The notes beneath the pieces are model-generated. The model was not told where the DNA came from. It saw only the letters and a program-made list of their open reading frames with translations, and ran no database searches. 41,507 bases of DNA from NCBI GenBank assembly GCA_020354555.1, contig CP070648.1, positions 3,751,601 to 3,793,107 of the forward strand, read 5' to 3'. Both the position numbers and the translations under genes were made by a program. Of the stretch, positions 9,141 to 17,191 are shown piece after piece (the first letter of the stretch is position 1; each line of letters starts with the position of its first letter). The stretch is from Armatimonadota bacterium. GTDB taxonomy: Bacteria > Armatimonadota > Hebobacteria > GCA-020354555 > CP070648.

Positions 9141-10563
9141 TGTCACCGGCACTGCCTCGCCCGCCTCCGACCGCGAGATGGTCCAGGACGTCGTCAACGC
9201 GTTGAGCCGGGCGATGAAGAACGTCACGTTCTACCCGCCCGAGCATCCGCAGGTGGCGGAGATGACCGCCGAGGCGGCGCGCGCTGTGGGCCGTGCCGTG
9301 GCGCGCGGGGAATGCTTGATCAAGTTCATCGGGGCCAACGTCGTGCTGGATGACCGCCCGCTGTTCGACATGACGAGCTCCATCGGCAGCCTGGTCGGAG
9401 CGTGTCACAATCGTGGGATAGACGCCGTCACATTCGTGCCGGGCGTCAAGCCCAACGAGGTGAGCGAGCTGATCAAGGTGCTGACCACGGATCCGGACGA
9501 GGTGAGCGACCAAGGCGGTGCGTCGGCGGTGCTCGGCCGACGCGGGGTGACGCACGTGTCGGTGGATGCGCTGCAAGCGGTGGCGGAAGGAGCGCAGCGC
9601 CGCAAGCCGACGTCGCTGGCCCGAGGAACCTACGCGGGCGCGCTCGACGTGATGCGTGGCGCGGTGCGTCGTGCCGGAGCGGAGGCACCGCTTAACATCG
9701 AAGGCGCGGAGCGCGCCGTTGATCGGCTCATAGACGCCATCCTGCGCGAGCAGTCCGCAATGCTCGGTTTAGTGTCGGTGAAGAACTACGACGAGTACAC
9801 GTTCACGCACGCTTTGCACATCTGCATCCTGTGCCTGGGGCTCGGGCACGCGATCGGCCTGTCACACGACAAGCTCAAGGAGTTGGGCATCGCCGCCCTG
9901 CTGCACGACGTGGGCAAGGTGTTCGTGCCCCTGGAGATCCTGCGCAAACCCGACAAGCTCACGCCGGAGGAGTTCAAGGCAATCGCCCGTCACCCTGTGG
10001 ATGGCGCGCTGCTCCTGTTCCGCCAGGAGCGCGCGCCAGCAGTGGCCCCCGTCGTGGCATTCGAGCACCACATTCAATGCAACGGCACTGGCTACCCTCA
10101 GGTCAACGGCTCGTGGGAACTCAATCTCTACAGCCTCATCGTGAGCATCGCGGACGTCTACGATGCGCTGACCACCGAGCGCCCGTACCGCCCGCCGCTC
10201 TCGCCCGAACAGGCTCTGGAGATGATGCACGAGTCGCGGCGGGGCCAGTTCGACGAGCGGCTCCTGGGGCGGTTCACCGAGATGCTCGGCAAGTACCCGG
10301 CCGGAACGCTCGTGCGCCTGAGCAACGGTGACCCGGCCATCGTCTCGCGCCCCAATCCCGCCAACGCGGCACGGCCCTTCCTGCATCACATCGTCACCGA
10401 CGACGGTCGCGTCACGCTCGGCGGGGATGAGTTGGACACGACGCAGCGCGACCCGGAAACCGGGGAGTATGTCCTGAGCATCGTGCAGGTGCTCGACCCC
10501 GTCGCGGAGCGGATTGAAGTTGCCAGTTTGCTCGGCCAACTGGCGCAGCGCGAAACCACCTGA
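9133..10563 (+). CDS. HD-GYP domain protein (candidate cyclic-di-GMP phosphodiesterase)
   Basis: A 476-residue cytoplasmic protein. Residues 1-150 are the domain shared with the preceding HEAT protein. Residues 205-360 are an HD-GYP domain: LLHDVGKVFVP with the HD pair at 258-259, then KPDKLTPEEF, IARHPVDGA, EHHIQCNGTGYP near 311-322, and IADVYDALTTERPYR. HD-GYP enzymes hydrolyse cyclic di-GMP. The metal ligands and GYP are present, although the usual Glu after HH is Ile here. A C-terminal extension of about 100 residues follows. The start ATG at 9133 has GGGAG seven to eight bases upstream. It overlaps the HEAT gene and lacks a REC domain, so input probably comes through the N-terminal domain or the HEAT partner. 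Confidence 0.92.
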   Translation: MADVTGTASPASDREMVQDVVNALSRAMKNVTFYPPEHPQVAEMTAEAARAVGRAVARGECLIKFIGANVVLDDRPLFDMTSSIGSLVGACHNRGIDAVTFVPGVKPNEVSELIKVLTTDPDEVSDQGGASAVLGRRGVTHVSVDALQAVAEGAQRRKPTSLARGTYAGALDVMRGAVRRAGAEAPLNIEGAERAVDRLIDAILREQSAMLGLVSVKNYDEYTFTHALHICILCLGLGHAIGLSHDKLKELGIAALLHDVGKVFVPLEILRKPDKLTPEEFKAIARHPVDGALLLFRQERAPAVAPVVAFEHHIQCNGTGYPQVNGSWELNLYSLIVSIADVYDALTTERPYRPPLSPEQALEMMHESRRGQFDERLLGRFTEMLGKYPAGTLVRLSNGDPAIVSRPNPANAARPFLHHIVTDDGRVTLGGDELDTTQRDPETGEYVLSIVQVLDPVAERIEVASLLGQLAQRETT

Positions 10564-10723
10564 CGACGGTCGCCTGTTTCAGAACACCGAACGTACCGCA
10601 GACATCTGACCTGCAGCAACCGGCCTGAGGAGTCCTCGGGAACCCTGCAATCAACGGGCGTGGCCATGCCGTAAGTACACGGCGCCGCTCGCGAACAAGG
10701 ACTCCCGACCCCCAGGAAAAACG

Positions 10724-10750
10724 CAGGCCCCCGTGCGCTACGGGGGCCTG
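10724..10750 (-). terminator. Intrinsic terminator of the zinc-ribbon gene
   Basis: A perfect 11-bp stem, CAGGCCCCCGT (10724-10734) with ACGGGGGCCTG (10740-10750), and a 5-base loop. Read on the minus strand it is followed at once by CGTTTTTCC, a proper U-tract. It therefore ends transcription from the small gene at 10778-10975. It could also stop read-through from the plus-strand HD-GYP gene, though less efficiently because no T run follows on that side. Confidence 0.85.
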
Positions 10751-10777
10751 GTTCATCATCTTCGCGGGCGCCAAGTC

Positions 10778-10975
10778 TTACGCCATTTCCCCCAACTCGC
10801 CATAACGGCTGAGATCGTGCCGGTGGCGGCGATTGAGCAGTTCGTCAATCTCGGGCGACGCATCCTGCGGCGCCACGCCGAAACACTCCTGGCACTTTAT
10901 CTTCACCGCGCCGTCGAGGTAGCGGGGAAGCTCGACTATCAGGGCGCCACAGCTTGAGCAGCGCACCTTGGTCAT
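10778..10975 (-). CDS. Small zinc-ribbon protein, function unknown
   Basis: A 65-residue protein. CSSC and CQEC, about 24 residues apart, form a four-Cys zinc ribbon, followed by an acidic/basic helix ending RYGELGEMA. It is monocistronic, with its own intrinsic terminator at 10724-10750. The start is uncertain: AGGAGGT directly abuts ATG 10975 with only one spacer base, so the GTG four codons later (10966) may be the true start. ATG 10987 or 11020 would add an N-terminal tail without a ribosome-binding site. No family is recognised. It may be a nucleic-acid or protein-binding regulator. It lies between the HD-GYP gene (convergent) and the deacetylase gene (divergent). Confidence 0.75.
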   Translation of the reverse strand: MTKVRCSSCGALIVELPRYLDGAVKIKCQECFGVAPQDASPEIDELLNRRHRHDLSRYGELGEMA

Positions 10976-11153
10976 ACCTCCTGCCATGTCGTGATTACTA
11001 TTCCACATGGGCATATACATATTTGACAGTTCTTGGGGTTAAATAAACCTCCCGGGTGGCATGGCGGCCGCCAATGGCAACGCGCCGGGCGCGCCATCTG
11101 GGGCCCGAGGGGAGGGACGAGCACCCGCGGAGTCGAAAGCTACGTGGGAATCC

Positions 11154-11179
11154 CGGCGCCGGTGCGGCGCCTCCGGGAG
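11154..11179 (+). promoter_or_regulatory. Leader hairpin before the YdjC-like gene
   Basis: TCCCGG and CCGGGA flank an inner CGCCG/CGGCG stem, forming a GC-rich hairpin just before the AAGGAGGTG ribosome-binding site (11182-11190). A TTGACA hexamer at 11023-11028 may be the -35 box, but no -10 box at good spacing is visible. The hairpin could modulate translation, but no known riboswitch class is recognised. Confidence 0.3.
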
Positions 11180-11194
11180 ACAAGGAGGTGGACG

Positions 11195-12160
11195 ATGCGG
11201 AAGACGACGGTCATCATCGGTTGCGTAGTCCTATTCACGGTCATCGCGTGCGCGGCGAGCGCCGAGAGCCTCAACGAGTTGCTCGGCTACGAGCCGGATC
11301 AGAAGCTGTTGATCGTCAACGGCGACGACGCAGGCATGTGCCACAGCGCCAACCAGGCTGTCATGGATTGCATGGAGAACGGCCTGATGACGACTTCGAC
11401 GATCATGGTGCCGTGCCCGTGGTTTCCGGAAATCGCGGAATACGCGCGCGAGCACCCCGACAAGGACTTCGGGGTGCACCTGACGCACACGGCCGAGTGG
11501 GGCCTGTACCGCTGGGGGCCGGTGGCGGGGAAGGCCGCGGTGCCCGGTCTCGTGGACGAGCAGGGGTACTTGTGGAAGGACGACGAGCCGGTGTGGCAGC
11601 ACGCCACCGCCGACGAGGCCGAGCGCGAAGCCCGCGCGCAGATCGAGCGCGCGCTGGCGTTCGGCGTTGACGTGACGCACATTGACTCCCACATGGGCGC
11701 CATGCAGCTCAACCCGGCGTTCCTCGAGCGATACATCAAGCTCGCCCGCGAGTACGACGTCCCGATGCGCGGCGGGCCGAAGGCGATGATGACCGCCGTT
11801 CCCAATCTGGCGCAGGCCTTCGTCAAGGCCGGGGAACTCGGGATCATCTTCCCCGACGACCTGATTCACGGGCTGCGCAAGGAAGGCGAGCCGGTGGATG
11901 TGTTCTGGAAGCGCGTCCTGCGCAATCTCCAGCCCGGCGTCACGGAACTCTACATCCACACGAATCTCGCCAGCGAGGAATCCAAGGCGATCACCGGGAG
12001 TTGGAAAGAACGCGCCGAGGAGCACCGCTTGTTCACCACCGACCCCGAGGTGCGGCAGATCATCAAGGACGGGAACATCGTTCTCATCGGGTACCGCGAG
12101 CTGCGTGAGCTGCAGCGAGCGCGACGCAAGGCGGCGGCGCTCGTGCCCGCCGGGCAATAA
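11195..12160 (+). CDS. Secreted YdjC/ChbG-family carbohydrate deacetylase-like protein
   Basis: A 321-residue protein with an N-terminal signal peptide ending around CAASA-ES (VIAC could alternatively act as a lipobox). The YdjC fold is shown by LLIVNGDDAGMCHSAN with its metal-binding DD pair, then FGVHLTHT, and the second metal motif THIDSHMG. Family members deacetylate N-acetylated oligosaccharides such as chitobiose. Most are cytoplasmic, so an exported copy is somewhat unusual. ATG 11195 is supported by AAGGAGGTG six bases upstream. The gene stands alone on the plus strand. Family assignment is good, but the substrate is inferred only from the family. Confidence 0.9.
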   Translation: MRKTTVIIGCVVLFTVIACAASAESLNELLGYEPDQKLLIVNGDDAGMCHSANQAVMDCMENGLMTTSTIMVPCPWFPEIAEYAREHPDKDFGVHLTHTAEWGLYRWGPVAGKAAVPGLVDEQGYLWKDDEPVWQHATADEAEREARAQIERALAFGVDVTHIDSHMGAMQLNPAFLERYIKLAREYDVPMRGGPKAMMTAVPNLAQAFVKAGELGIIFPDDLIHGLRKEGEPVDVFWKRVLRNLQPGVTELYIHTNLASEESKAITGSWKERAEEHRLFTTDPEVRQIIKDGNIVLIGYRELRELQRARRKAAALVPAGQ

Positions 12161-12552
12161 TCGCGCACCGGCTCGCGCCGCGCGGAGACTTTGCGGATTC
12201 CTGCCGTAAGCGGGGTCCTTGGATCAACGCGGGGGCGAAGTCGGGCGGATCGTGCCCGACGACCCCATCCCGGAGGACCCCTCGGACGACGCGGCTGCGC
12301 CGCGCCTGAGCGCGGCAGGCGCACGGCTTCCGCAGCGCTTGCAGACCGGTAATGCTTGCGGCGCCGCGGGGAGTATGGACAGCGGGCCCGGCGACGCCGG
12401 GGAGACCGATCCGGAGCGGAGCCCCGGTGCGGGGGCGGCGCAAGCGACGCTCCGCTGATGCCGAGAATTCTCTATCTCTCATGTGGGCCGGTACGGGCAC
12501 GGCCCCAGCGTGGGGCGGCGGCAGCAGGTCGAAGCCTGGGCACTCATCTCAA
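12161..12552 (+). other. Leader or intergenic region before the histidine kinase gene
   Basis: About 390 bases of very GC-rich DNA with no gene I can support. An open frame at 12219-12458 begins with TTG, lacks a ribosome-binding site and has a composition-driven sequence. If the kinase starts at the alternative ATG 12481, the last 72 bases are coding. I see no convincing sigma-70 promoter or terminator. Confidence 0.4.
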
Positions 12553-14562
12553 GTGTGGACGATACGCGCTAAGCTGGCCGTTATCATGATCATGGCGCTG
12601 GCGCCGCCGATGGCGGTGCTGTCGCTCGGCACGACGCGTCTGATGCTGAGTACGCTCCAGCGTCAGGCCGACGCGACGCTCGGCTACGTCACCGACCAGA
12701 ACGCCATTGCCATCAACCGCGACCTGTCCGACCTGCGCACGCTGGTTGATCAAGGCGCGGAGCGCATCCAGCAAGCGGTAAGCACCGCGCTCGCGGAGGG
12801 GGCGGTTGGGGACCTCATCGCCCAAGGGCGGCATGAGGCGGCCGGCACCCGCCTCGCTTCCGCATTGCAGCCCTCGCGCACGAGCATGATCACCGTGCTC
12901 GACAGACGAGGCCTGGTGATTGCCCGCGCGACCCATCCCGCAGTTCACGGCGACCGCATGCTGTGGCATCAAGGCCAGGACACGGAGCCATACGTGACCA
13001 ATCTGCGGCCGTCGGTGCGTGCAGCATTCGCCGGACGTGAGACCACCGGGATCGTCGTGCTCTCGACCGCCGCCCTACGCGCGGAGAAGGTCACTCCCAG
13101 CTCTGTCGTCGCGGGCGTGACCGAGCCCGGCGGCGGGTTGAACGATCAGGCGGCGATTGCGCTGCCGAGCGGACGCAAGCGCGAGTCGAGGGGTATGGCG
13201 GTCGGAGCCGTGCTTCCGCTGCGCGATCGGCACGGAGTCATTCGCGGGGTCGCGGTGGCCGCCCAAGTCCTGAACCGCCGTACGGAGTTGGCAAAGGCGT
13301 ATCGCCACCTGACCGGACGCCGCATGGCCGCCTGCCTCGGGAGCGTCGTGGTCGCGGGAAACCTGCCAACCGACGGCGCGGGGAGCGCGGGAGACGTGAT
13401 GTTCCATGAGTGCGCGGCCCCGATCCTGGACGAAGGCAAGCAGCGCTGGACCGGGCGCCTGCATTCGACCGGCGTTGACCTCAACGCCGCCGCCAGCGCG
13501 CTGCGCGACGTCAACGGCACCGCGGTAGGCATGCTCGTCACCGCGTCGCCGGTGACCGAGCTGCAGCGAGTGGTTGATAACATGCAGGCCGATGCCGCCC
13601 GGTTGCGGAGCCGCGCGCTGATCGCGCTGCTGGTGTGGGTTTCGGTGGGTGCCGGACTCGCATTGATACTGGCCGCACTGGCTGCGCGCGGGATCACCCG
13701 TCCCATCCAGCAGCTCCAGGCGGGCGCTCGCCGGATCGGCGAAGGGGATTTCTCCTATCGGCTGCGAGTGCGCAGCGGCGACGAACTGGAGCAACTCGCC
13801 TCCGAGTTCAACCAGATGGCGGAACGTCTGGCGCGCGCCCGCGACGAGGAGCGCCTCGCGGTTATCGGCCGCACGGCAAGCAGCATCGTCCATGACATCC
13901 AGAACACCCTGACCAGCATCCGCGGCTACGCCCCACTCCTCGCGGAGGACGATTTGCCCTCAGATCAGCGAAAGGAGTTCGCCGCCATCCTGGTCGAGTC
14001 GGTGCAGCGCATCGCCGATATGGCGCACGACCTCTTGGAGTTCGCACGCGGCGAGGAGGCGAAGCTCGATCTGCGAGCCATAACCGTGGATCAGTATCTG
14101 ACCGAACTCAGACCACACCTCGAGCGTGACTTCCGCGAATCAAGCATTCGCCTCGCCTTCGATCTCGATTGTCCGACGCCCGTGCGCTTGGATCCCGGGC
14201 GCATGAACCGGGTCATCTTCAATCTCGCCGTCAATGCCCGCGACGCGATGGGCGAGACGGGAGTGTTTACCATCACCAGCCGCTGCGAGCGCGGCTACGC
14301 CGAGATCCGCTGCTCCGATACCGGGCCGGGGATAGCGCCGCAGATGGCAGGGCGGCTATTCCAACCATTCGTGAGCTTCGGCAAGCCGTATGGCACTGGC
14401 CTCGGGCTTGCCATCTGTAAGCAGGTGGTCGAGGCCCACGGGGGCACGATCGAGGCGCGCTCCGAGCCGGAACAAGGGGCGACTTTCATCCTGCGCCTCC
14501 CCCTGGTCGAGACCGTGGAGACGCAAGGCGAAGGAGACGGCGACGCCGCGGCCGACGGCTGA
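12553..14562 (+). CDS. Membrane sensor histidine kinase (orphan)
   Basis: A 669-residue protein. The first transmembrane helix is at residues 5-28, followed by an extracytoplasmic sensor of about 320 residues, probably double-CACHE-like. A second helix lies near 353-376. A HAMP domain with RPIQQLQ and the GDELEQL turn follows at 379-430. The dimerisation/phosphorylation helix has IVHDIQNTLTSIRGY with likely phospho-His447. The HATPase domain has an N box NLAVNARDAM, G1 DTGPGIA and G2 GTGLGLAICK. It autophosphorylates and passes phosphate to a response regulator, but none is encoded in this window. GTG 12553 is chosen because WTIRAKLAVIM is a typical kinase N-terminus. ATG 12481 is the alternative, and neither has a ribosome-binding site. 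An alkaline-phosphatase-superfamily gene follows. Confidence 0.9.
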   Translation: MWTIRAKLAVIMIMALAPPMAVLSLGTTRLMLSTLQRQADATLGYVTDQNAIAINRDLSDLRTLVDQGAERIQQAVSTALAEGAVGDLIAQGRHEAAGTRLASALQPSRTSMITVLDRRGLVIARATHPAVHGDRMLWHQGQDTEPYVTNLRPSVRAAFAGRETTGIVVLSTAALRAEKVTPSSVVAGVTEPGGGLNDQAAIALPSGRKRESRGMAVGAVLPLRDRHGVIRGVAVAAQVLNRRTELAKAYRHLTGRRMAACLGSVVVAGNLPTDGAGSAGDVMFHECAAPILDEGKQRWTGRLHSTGVDLNAAASALRDVNGTAVGMLVTASPVTELQRVVDNMQADAARLRSRALIALLVWVSVGAGLALILAALAARGITRPIQQLQAGARRIGEGDFSYRLRVRSGDELEQLASEFNQMAERLARARDEERLAVIGRTASSIVHDIQNTLTSIRGYAPLLAEDDLPSDQRKEFAAILVESVQRIADMAHDLLEFARGEEAKLDLRAITVDQYLTELRPHLERDFRESSIRLAFDLDCPTPVRLDPGRMNRVIFNLAVNARDAMGETGVFTITSRCERGYAEIRCSDTGPGIAPQMAGRLFQPFVSFGKPYGTGLGLAICKQVVEAHGGTIEARSEPEQGATFILRLPLVETVETQGEGDGDAAADG

Positions 14563-14664
14563 CGGCGGCTCCCCCAGTCGCCGGTGAGCATCCGTGAGAG
14601 GACTGGCGGCGACGACGGCGAAGCGAAGCACATCACCGAAGATGCCGAGAGCCGCATAGCCTTC

Positions 14665-16383
14665 ATGCAATCACCTCACGTCAAGCCCGCCGGTCGCCCG
14701 CGCGTGCTCATCATCGGCCTTGACGGCGCGCCCCCGGCACTCGTGGAGCGCCTCGCGGCGGCGGGAGTAATGCCTAACTGCGCCCGGCTGCTGCGCGAGG
14801 GCGCGTTCGGCATTCTGCGTTCGACCCCGAACTACAACAGCTTCTCCGCGTGGTGCTCGTTCATGACCGGCGTCAACCCGGGAAAGCACGGCATCTTCAA
14901 CTTCCTGAACCGCATCTCAGGCACATACGACCTGCGCCGCGTGCACAGCGGCATGCGTCAGGTGCCGTCCGTTTTTCAGATCCTCAGCGACGCCCGTAAG
15001 TCAGTGATCTCGCTCAACGTGCCGTCAACGTACCCGGCGGAAGAGGTGCGCGGGCTGGTCGTCGCCGATTGGATGACGCCGTCGGTTCGCAGCGAGGGCT
15101 TCACCTACCCGGCCGAGTTGGCGGCCGAATTGCTGGCGGCGACCGGCGGCGAGTACCATTTGCATACCGAGGTGCGCAAACCGGCGTTGTCCCGTCGTTA
15201 CGATCAAGCCTTTCGCAATCTCGCGGATTCCTTCCGCAGCCGCCTCGCAGCGGCGGAGTTCTGCTTGCGCCGGGTGGACTGGGATGTCGCCGCCGTCGTC
15301 TTCACCGAAACGGACGCGGCGAATCACTACTTCAGCCATTTCGACCGCGATCATCCCCAGCACGACTGCCGCGCGTTCGACAAGTACGGCGACGTGCTCG
15401 CCGGCGCTTACGCCGAGGCCGACGCCGTGATCGGGCGGCTGCTGGCGCACGTCGACGAGAATACGACGGTCGTCATCCTGTCGGATCACGGGAGCTGCCC
15501 GGAATCGCGCGGCAAGGCCTTCACGCGCGGCATTCTGGAGGCGATCGGCGCCCTGACACCGCGGCGCGGGGGCGCCTTGAGCCCCGTCAAGTCGCTTCGC
15601 TCCGCTGCGGCGCGGGCAGGCAAGCGTTCCTTCGAGGCGCTCAACCGCATGCTCCCGCGCGGCCTCAAGATGCGCCTGGACGAGCGCTTCCGCGGCCTCT
15701 CCCACCGCATGATCGCGGGGTCCTTTATCTTCGACGTGGACTGGGCGCACACGACGGCATACTGTTATTACTGGGACACCGACCCGTACGTGAATCTGCA
15801 GGGGCGCGAGCCACACGGCATTGTGCCTCCCGCCGAGTACAACGCCGTGCGCGACGGCATCGCCGAGCAGCTCCTTGCGGCACGCGACGCAGCGACCGGA
15901 CGACCCGTGGTGAAACACGTGCTGCGATGCGAGGACGCGTATCACGGGCCGTGCGCGGACAGTTCGCCGGACCTCATCGTGTGGTGGGACGATACGGGGC
16001 CGATTGAGCGCATTCGACTGGGCGACTCCGCCGACGGCACCCCCGACGCGCTGCCTTCGACAACGCTGTGGGATGTGGTGACGGGCGGACATCATCCCGA
16101 CGGCACGGTGATCCTGTGGGGCAGGGGCGTGCGACCCGGTTGCTCATTGACCGGCGCCAACATCATGGACATTGCCCCGACCACGTTGCACTTGCTCGGC
16201 GAGCCGGTGCCGACCAACATGGATGGCAAGGTGCTGACCGACGCGCTCGTCGCCGGGCTCGCGGAGGTCAGGCACAGCGCCGGAGCCGAGGCCGGCGTGG
16301 CGGAAGCCGCGCCCGACGAGGGCTACTCCGACGAGGAACTGGAACTCGTTGAGAAGCGGCTACGCAACCTGGGCTATCTGTAA
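14665..16383 (+). CDS. Alkaline-phosphatase-superfamily phosphodiesterase/nucleotide pyrophosphatase-like protein
   Basis: A 572-residue soluble protein of the type I phosphodiesterase/nucleotide pyrophosphatase group. RVLIIGLDGAPP gives the first metal Asp. NSFSAWCSFMTGVNPGKHG matches the nucleophile region, with Ser where many relatives have Thr. FTETDAANHYF and VVILSDHGS give further metal ligands. The C-terminus EKRLRNLGYL is the tail common in this superfamily. No signal peptide is visible, so it is probably cytoplasmic. ATG 14665 is preferred. A GTG at 14584 would add 27 polar residues, and neither has a clear ribosome-binding site. It lies about 100 bases after the histidine kinase gene and may share its transcript. 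Substrate unknown. Confidence 0.85.
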   Translation: MQSPHVKPAGRPRVLIIGLDGAPPALVERLAAAGVMPNCARLLREGAFGILRSTPNYNSFSAWCSFMTGVNPGKHGIFNFLNRISGTYDLRRVHSGMRQVPSVFQILSDARKSVISLNVPSTYPAEEVRGLVVADWMTPSVRSEGFTYPAELAAELLAATGGEYHLHTEVRKPALSRRYDQAFRNLADSFRSRLAAAEFCLRRVDWDVAAVVFTETDAANHYFSHFDRDHPQHDCRAFDKYGDVLAGAYAEADAVIGRLLAHVDENTTVVILSDHGSCPESRGKAFTRGILEAIGALTPRRGGALSPVKSLRSAAARAGKRSFEALNRMLPRGLKMRLDERFRGLSHRMIAGSFIFDVDWAHTTAYCYYWDTDPYVNLQGREPHGIVPPAEYNAVRDGIAEQLLAARDAATGRPVVKHVLRCEDAYHGPCADSSPDLIVWWDDTGPIERIRLGDSADGTPDALPSTTLWDVVTGGHHPDGTVILWGRGVRPGCSLTGANIMDIAPTTLHLLGEPVPTNMDGKVLTDALVAGLAEVRHSAGAEAGVAEAAPDEGYSDEELELVEKRLRNLGYL

Positions 16384-16447
16384 GCGCGGCGTCGGTGGCG
16401 ATGCGGTCATCGGGCAGCATGACTCCCGACGGTTGAGGAGATCATAG

Positions 16448-17008
16448 GTGGTGCGTCATTATCGCGCGATGCTGAGGTCCGGCTGCAATGCGGCGGCCGC
16501 CCGAGCGCGCTGGGTATCGCGGTTGTGCGTGACCGCGCTCGTGGTCGCGTTGTCTCAGTCAATCGTTGCAGCCGCGGACGACGACGTGCGACGGTGCGAG
16601 CGCTGCGACGGCGTCATCGTCGAGAAGCTGAGAGTTGTGGGCACCGACTTCGCCGACGACCAGGAGCGTCTGTACTGCAACGTCGGCTGCGCGATGGCGG
16701 ACATGATGGAGAAGTTCCCGACGTCGCGGGTGGTCGCCCACGATCCGTTTGCGGGCAAGGAAGTGAGGGTGATCCGCACCGGCGCGAAGTGGGTGGCGTG
16801 GCCGAAGTCGGCGGTGTTCCTATTCCTACCGGGGGCGAAAGAACTCGATCCGGCGCAGAGGTGTCAGGCGTTTCCGCGACAAGTCGAGTATGTGCAGTAC
16901 CTCGCGACACACCCCAAGGTCGCCGTGTTTAAGCCGCGCCCCTTGCGGCTCGATGACATGCTGGCGGAGTTGAAGCGACACACGAAGCAAGCGCCGGCTG
17001 CGGACTGA
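16448..17008 (+). CDS. Secreted Cys-rich protein with a TRASH/NosL-like metal-binding look
   Basis: A 186-residue protein. A long basic N-region and the hydrophobic segment VTALVVALSQSIVAA form a signal peptide. The mature part starts with DVRRCERCDG, followed about 35 residues later by LYCNVGC. This CxxC...CxxxC arrangement resembles TRASH-type metal-chaperone domains. The central part (FADD near the second pair, WVAWPKSAVFLF) recalls NosL family proteins that bind copper. The resemblance is by eye and may be wrong. Translation begins at GTG 16448 with GAGGAG seven bases upstream; a second GTG follows at 16451. It follows the phosphodiesterase gene by 64 bases and is the last gene of the plus-strand block. 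Confidence 0.75.
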   Translation: MVRHYRAMLRSGCNAAAARARWVSRLCVTALVVALSQSIVAAADDDVRRCERCDGVIVEKLRVVGTDFADDQERLYCNVGCAMADMMEKFPTSRVVAHDPFAGKEVRVIRTGAKWVAWPKSAVFLFLPGAKELDPAQRCQAFPRQVEYVQYLATHPKVAVFKPRPLRLDDMLAELKRHTKQAPAAD

Positions 17009-17191
17009 CAGCGCGACGCACCCGGGACTCCCCGTCCGGAGGCCGCGTACGGTCAAGCCACGCGGCTCGCTCCGCTAACCCGCATTACTCGTGCCCGCGA
17101 CGGGTCGGCGAGGCCGGCCGTTCCTCAACCGGGCCTGAGGGCTCGGGGTGATTCATGACGGCGGATCTGACCTCGTCATGGACAACCCACG

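Noticed and set aside
11040-11194. Mini-ykkC-like or other riboswitch in the YdjC leader (GGGACGAGCACCC)
   Set aside because: Only one loop-like string fits and the second required hairpin is absent.
12219-12458. Possible 79-residue gene upstream of the histidine kinase
   Set aside because: TTG start, no ribosome-binding site, composition-driven sequence and no recognisable domain.
12458-12569. Fragment resembling the start of a glycosyltransferase (MPRILYLS in one frame, then YGHGPSVGRRQQ in another)
   Set aside because: Very short, needs a frameshift, and lies where the kinase gene itself may begin; too weak to call a relic.
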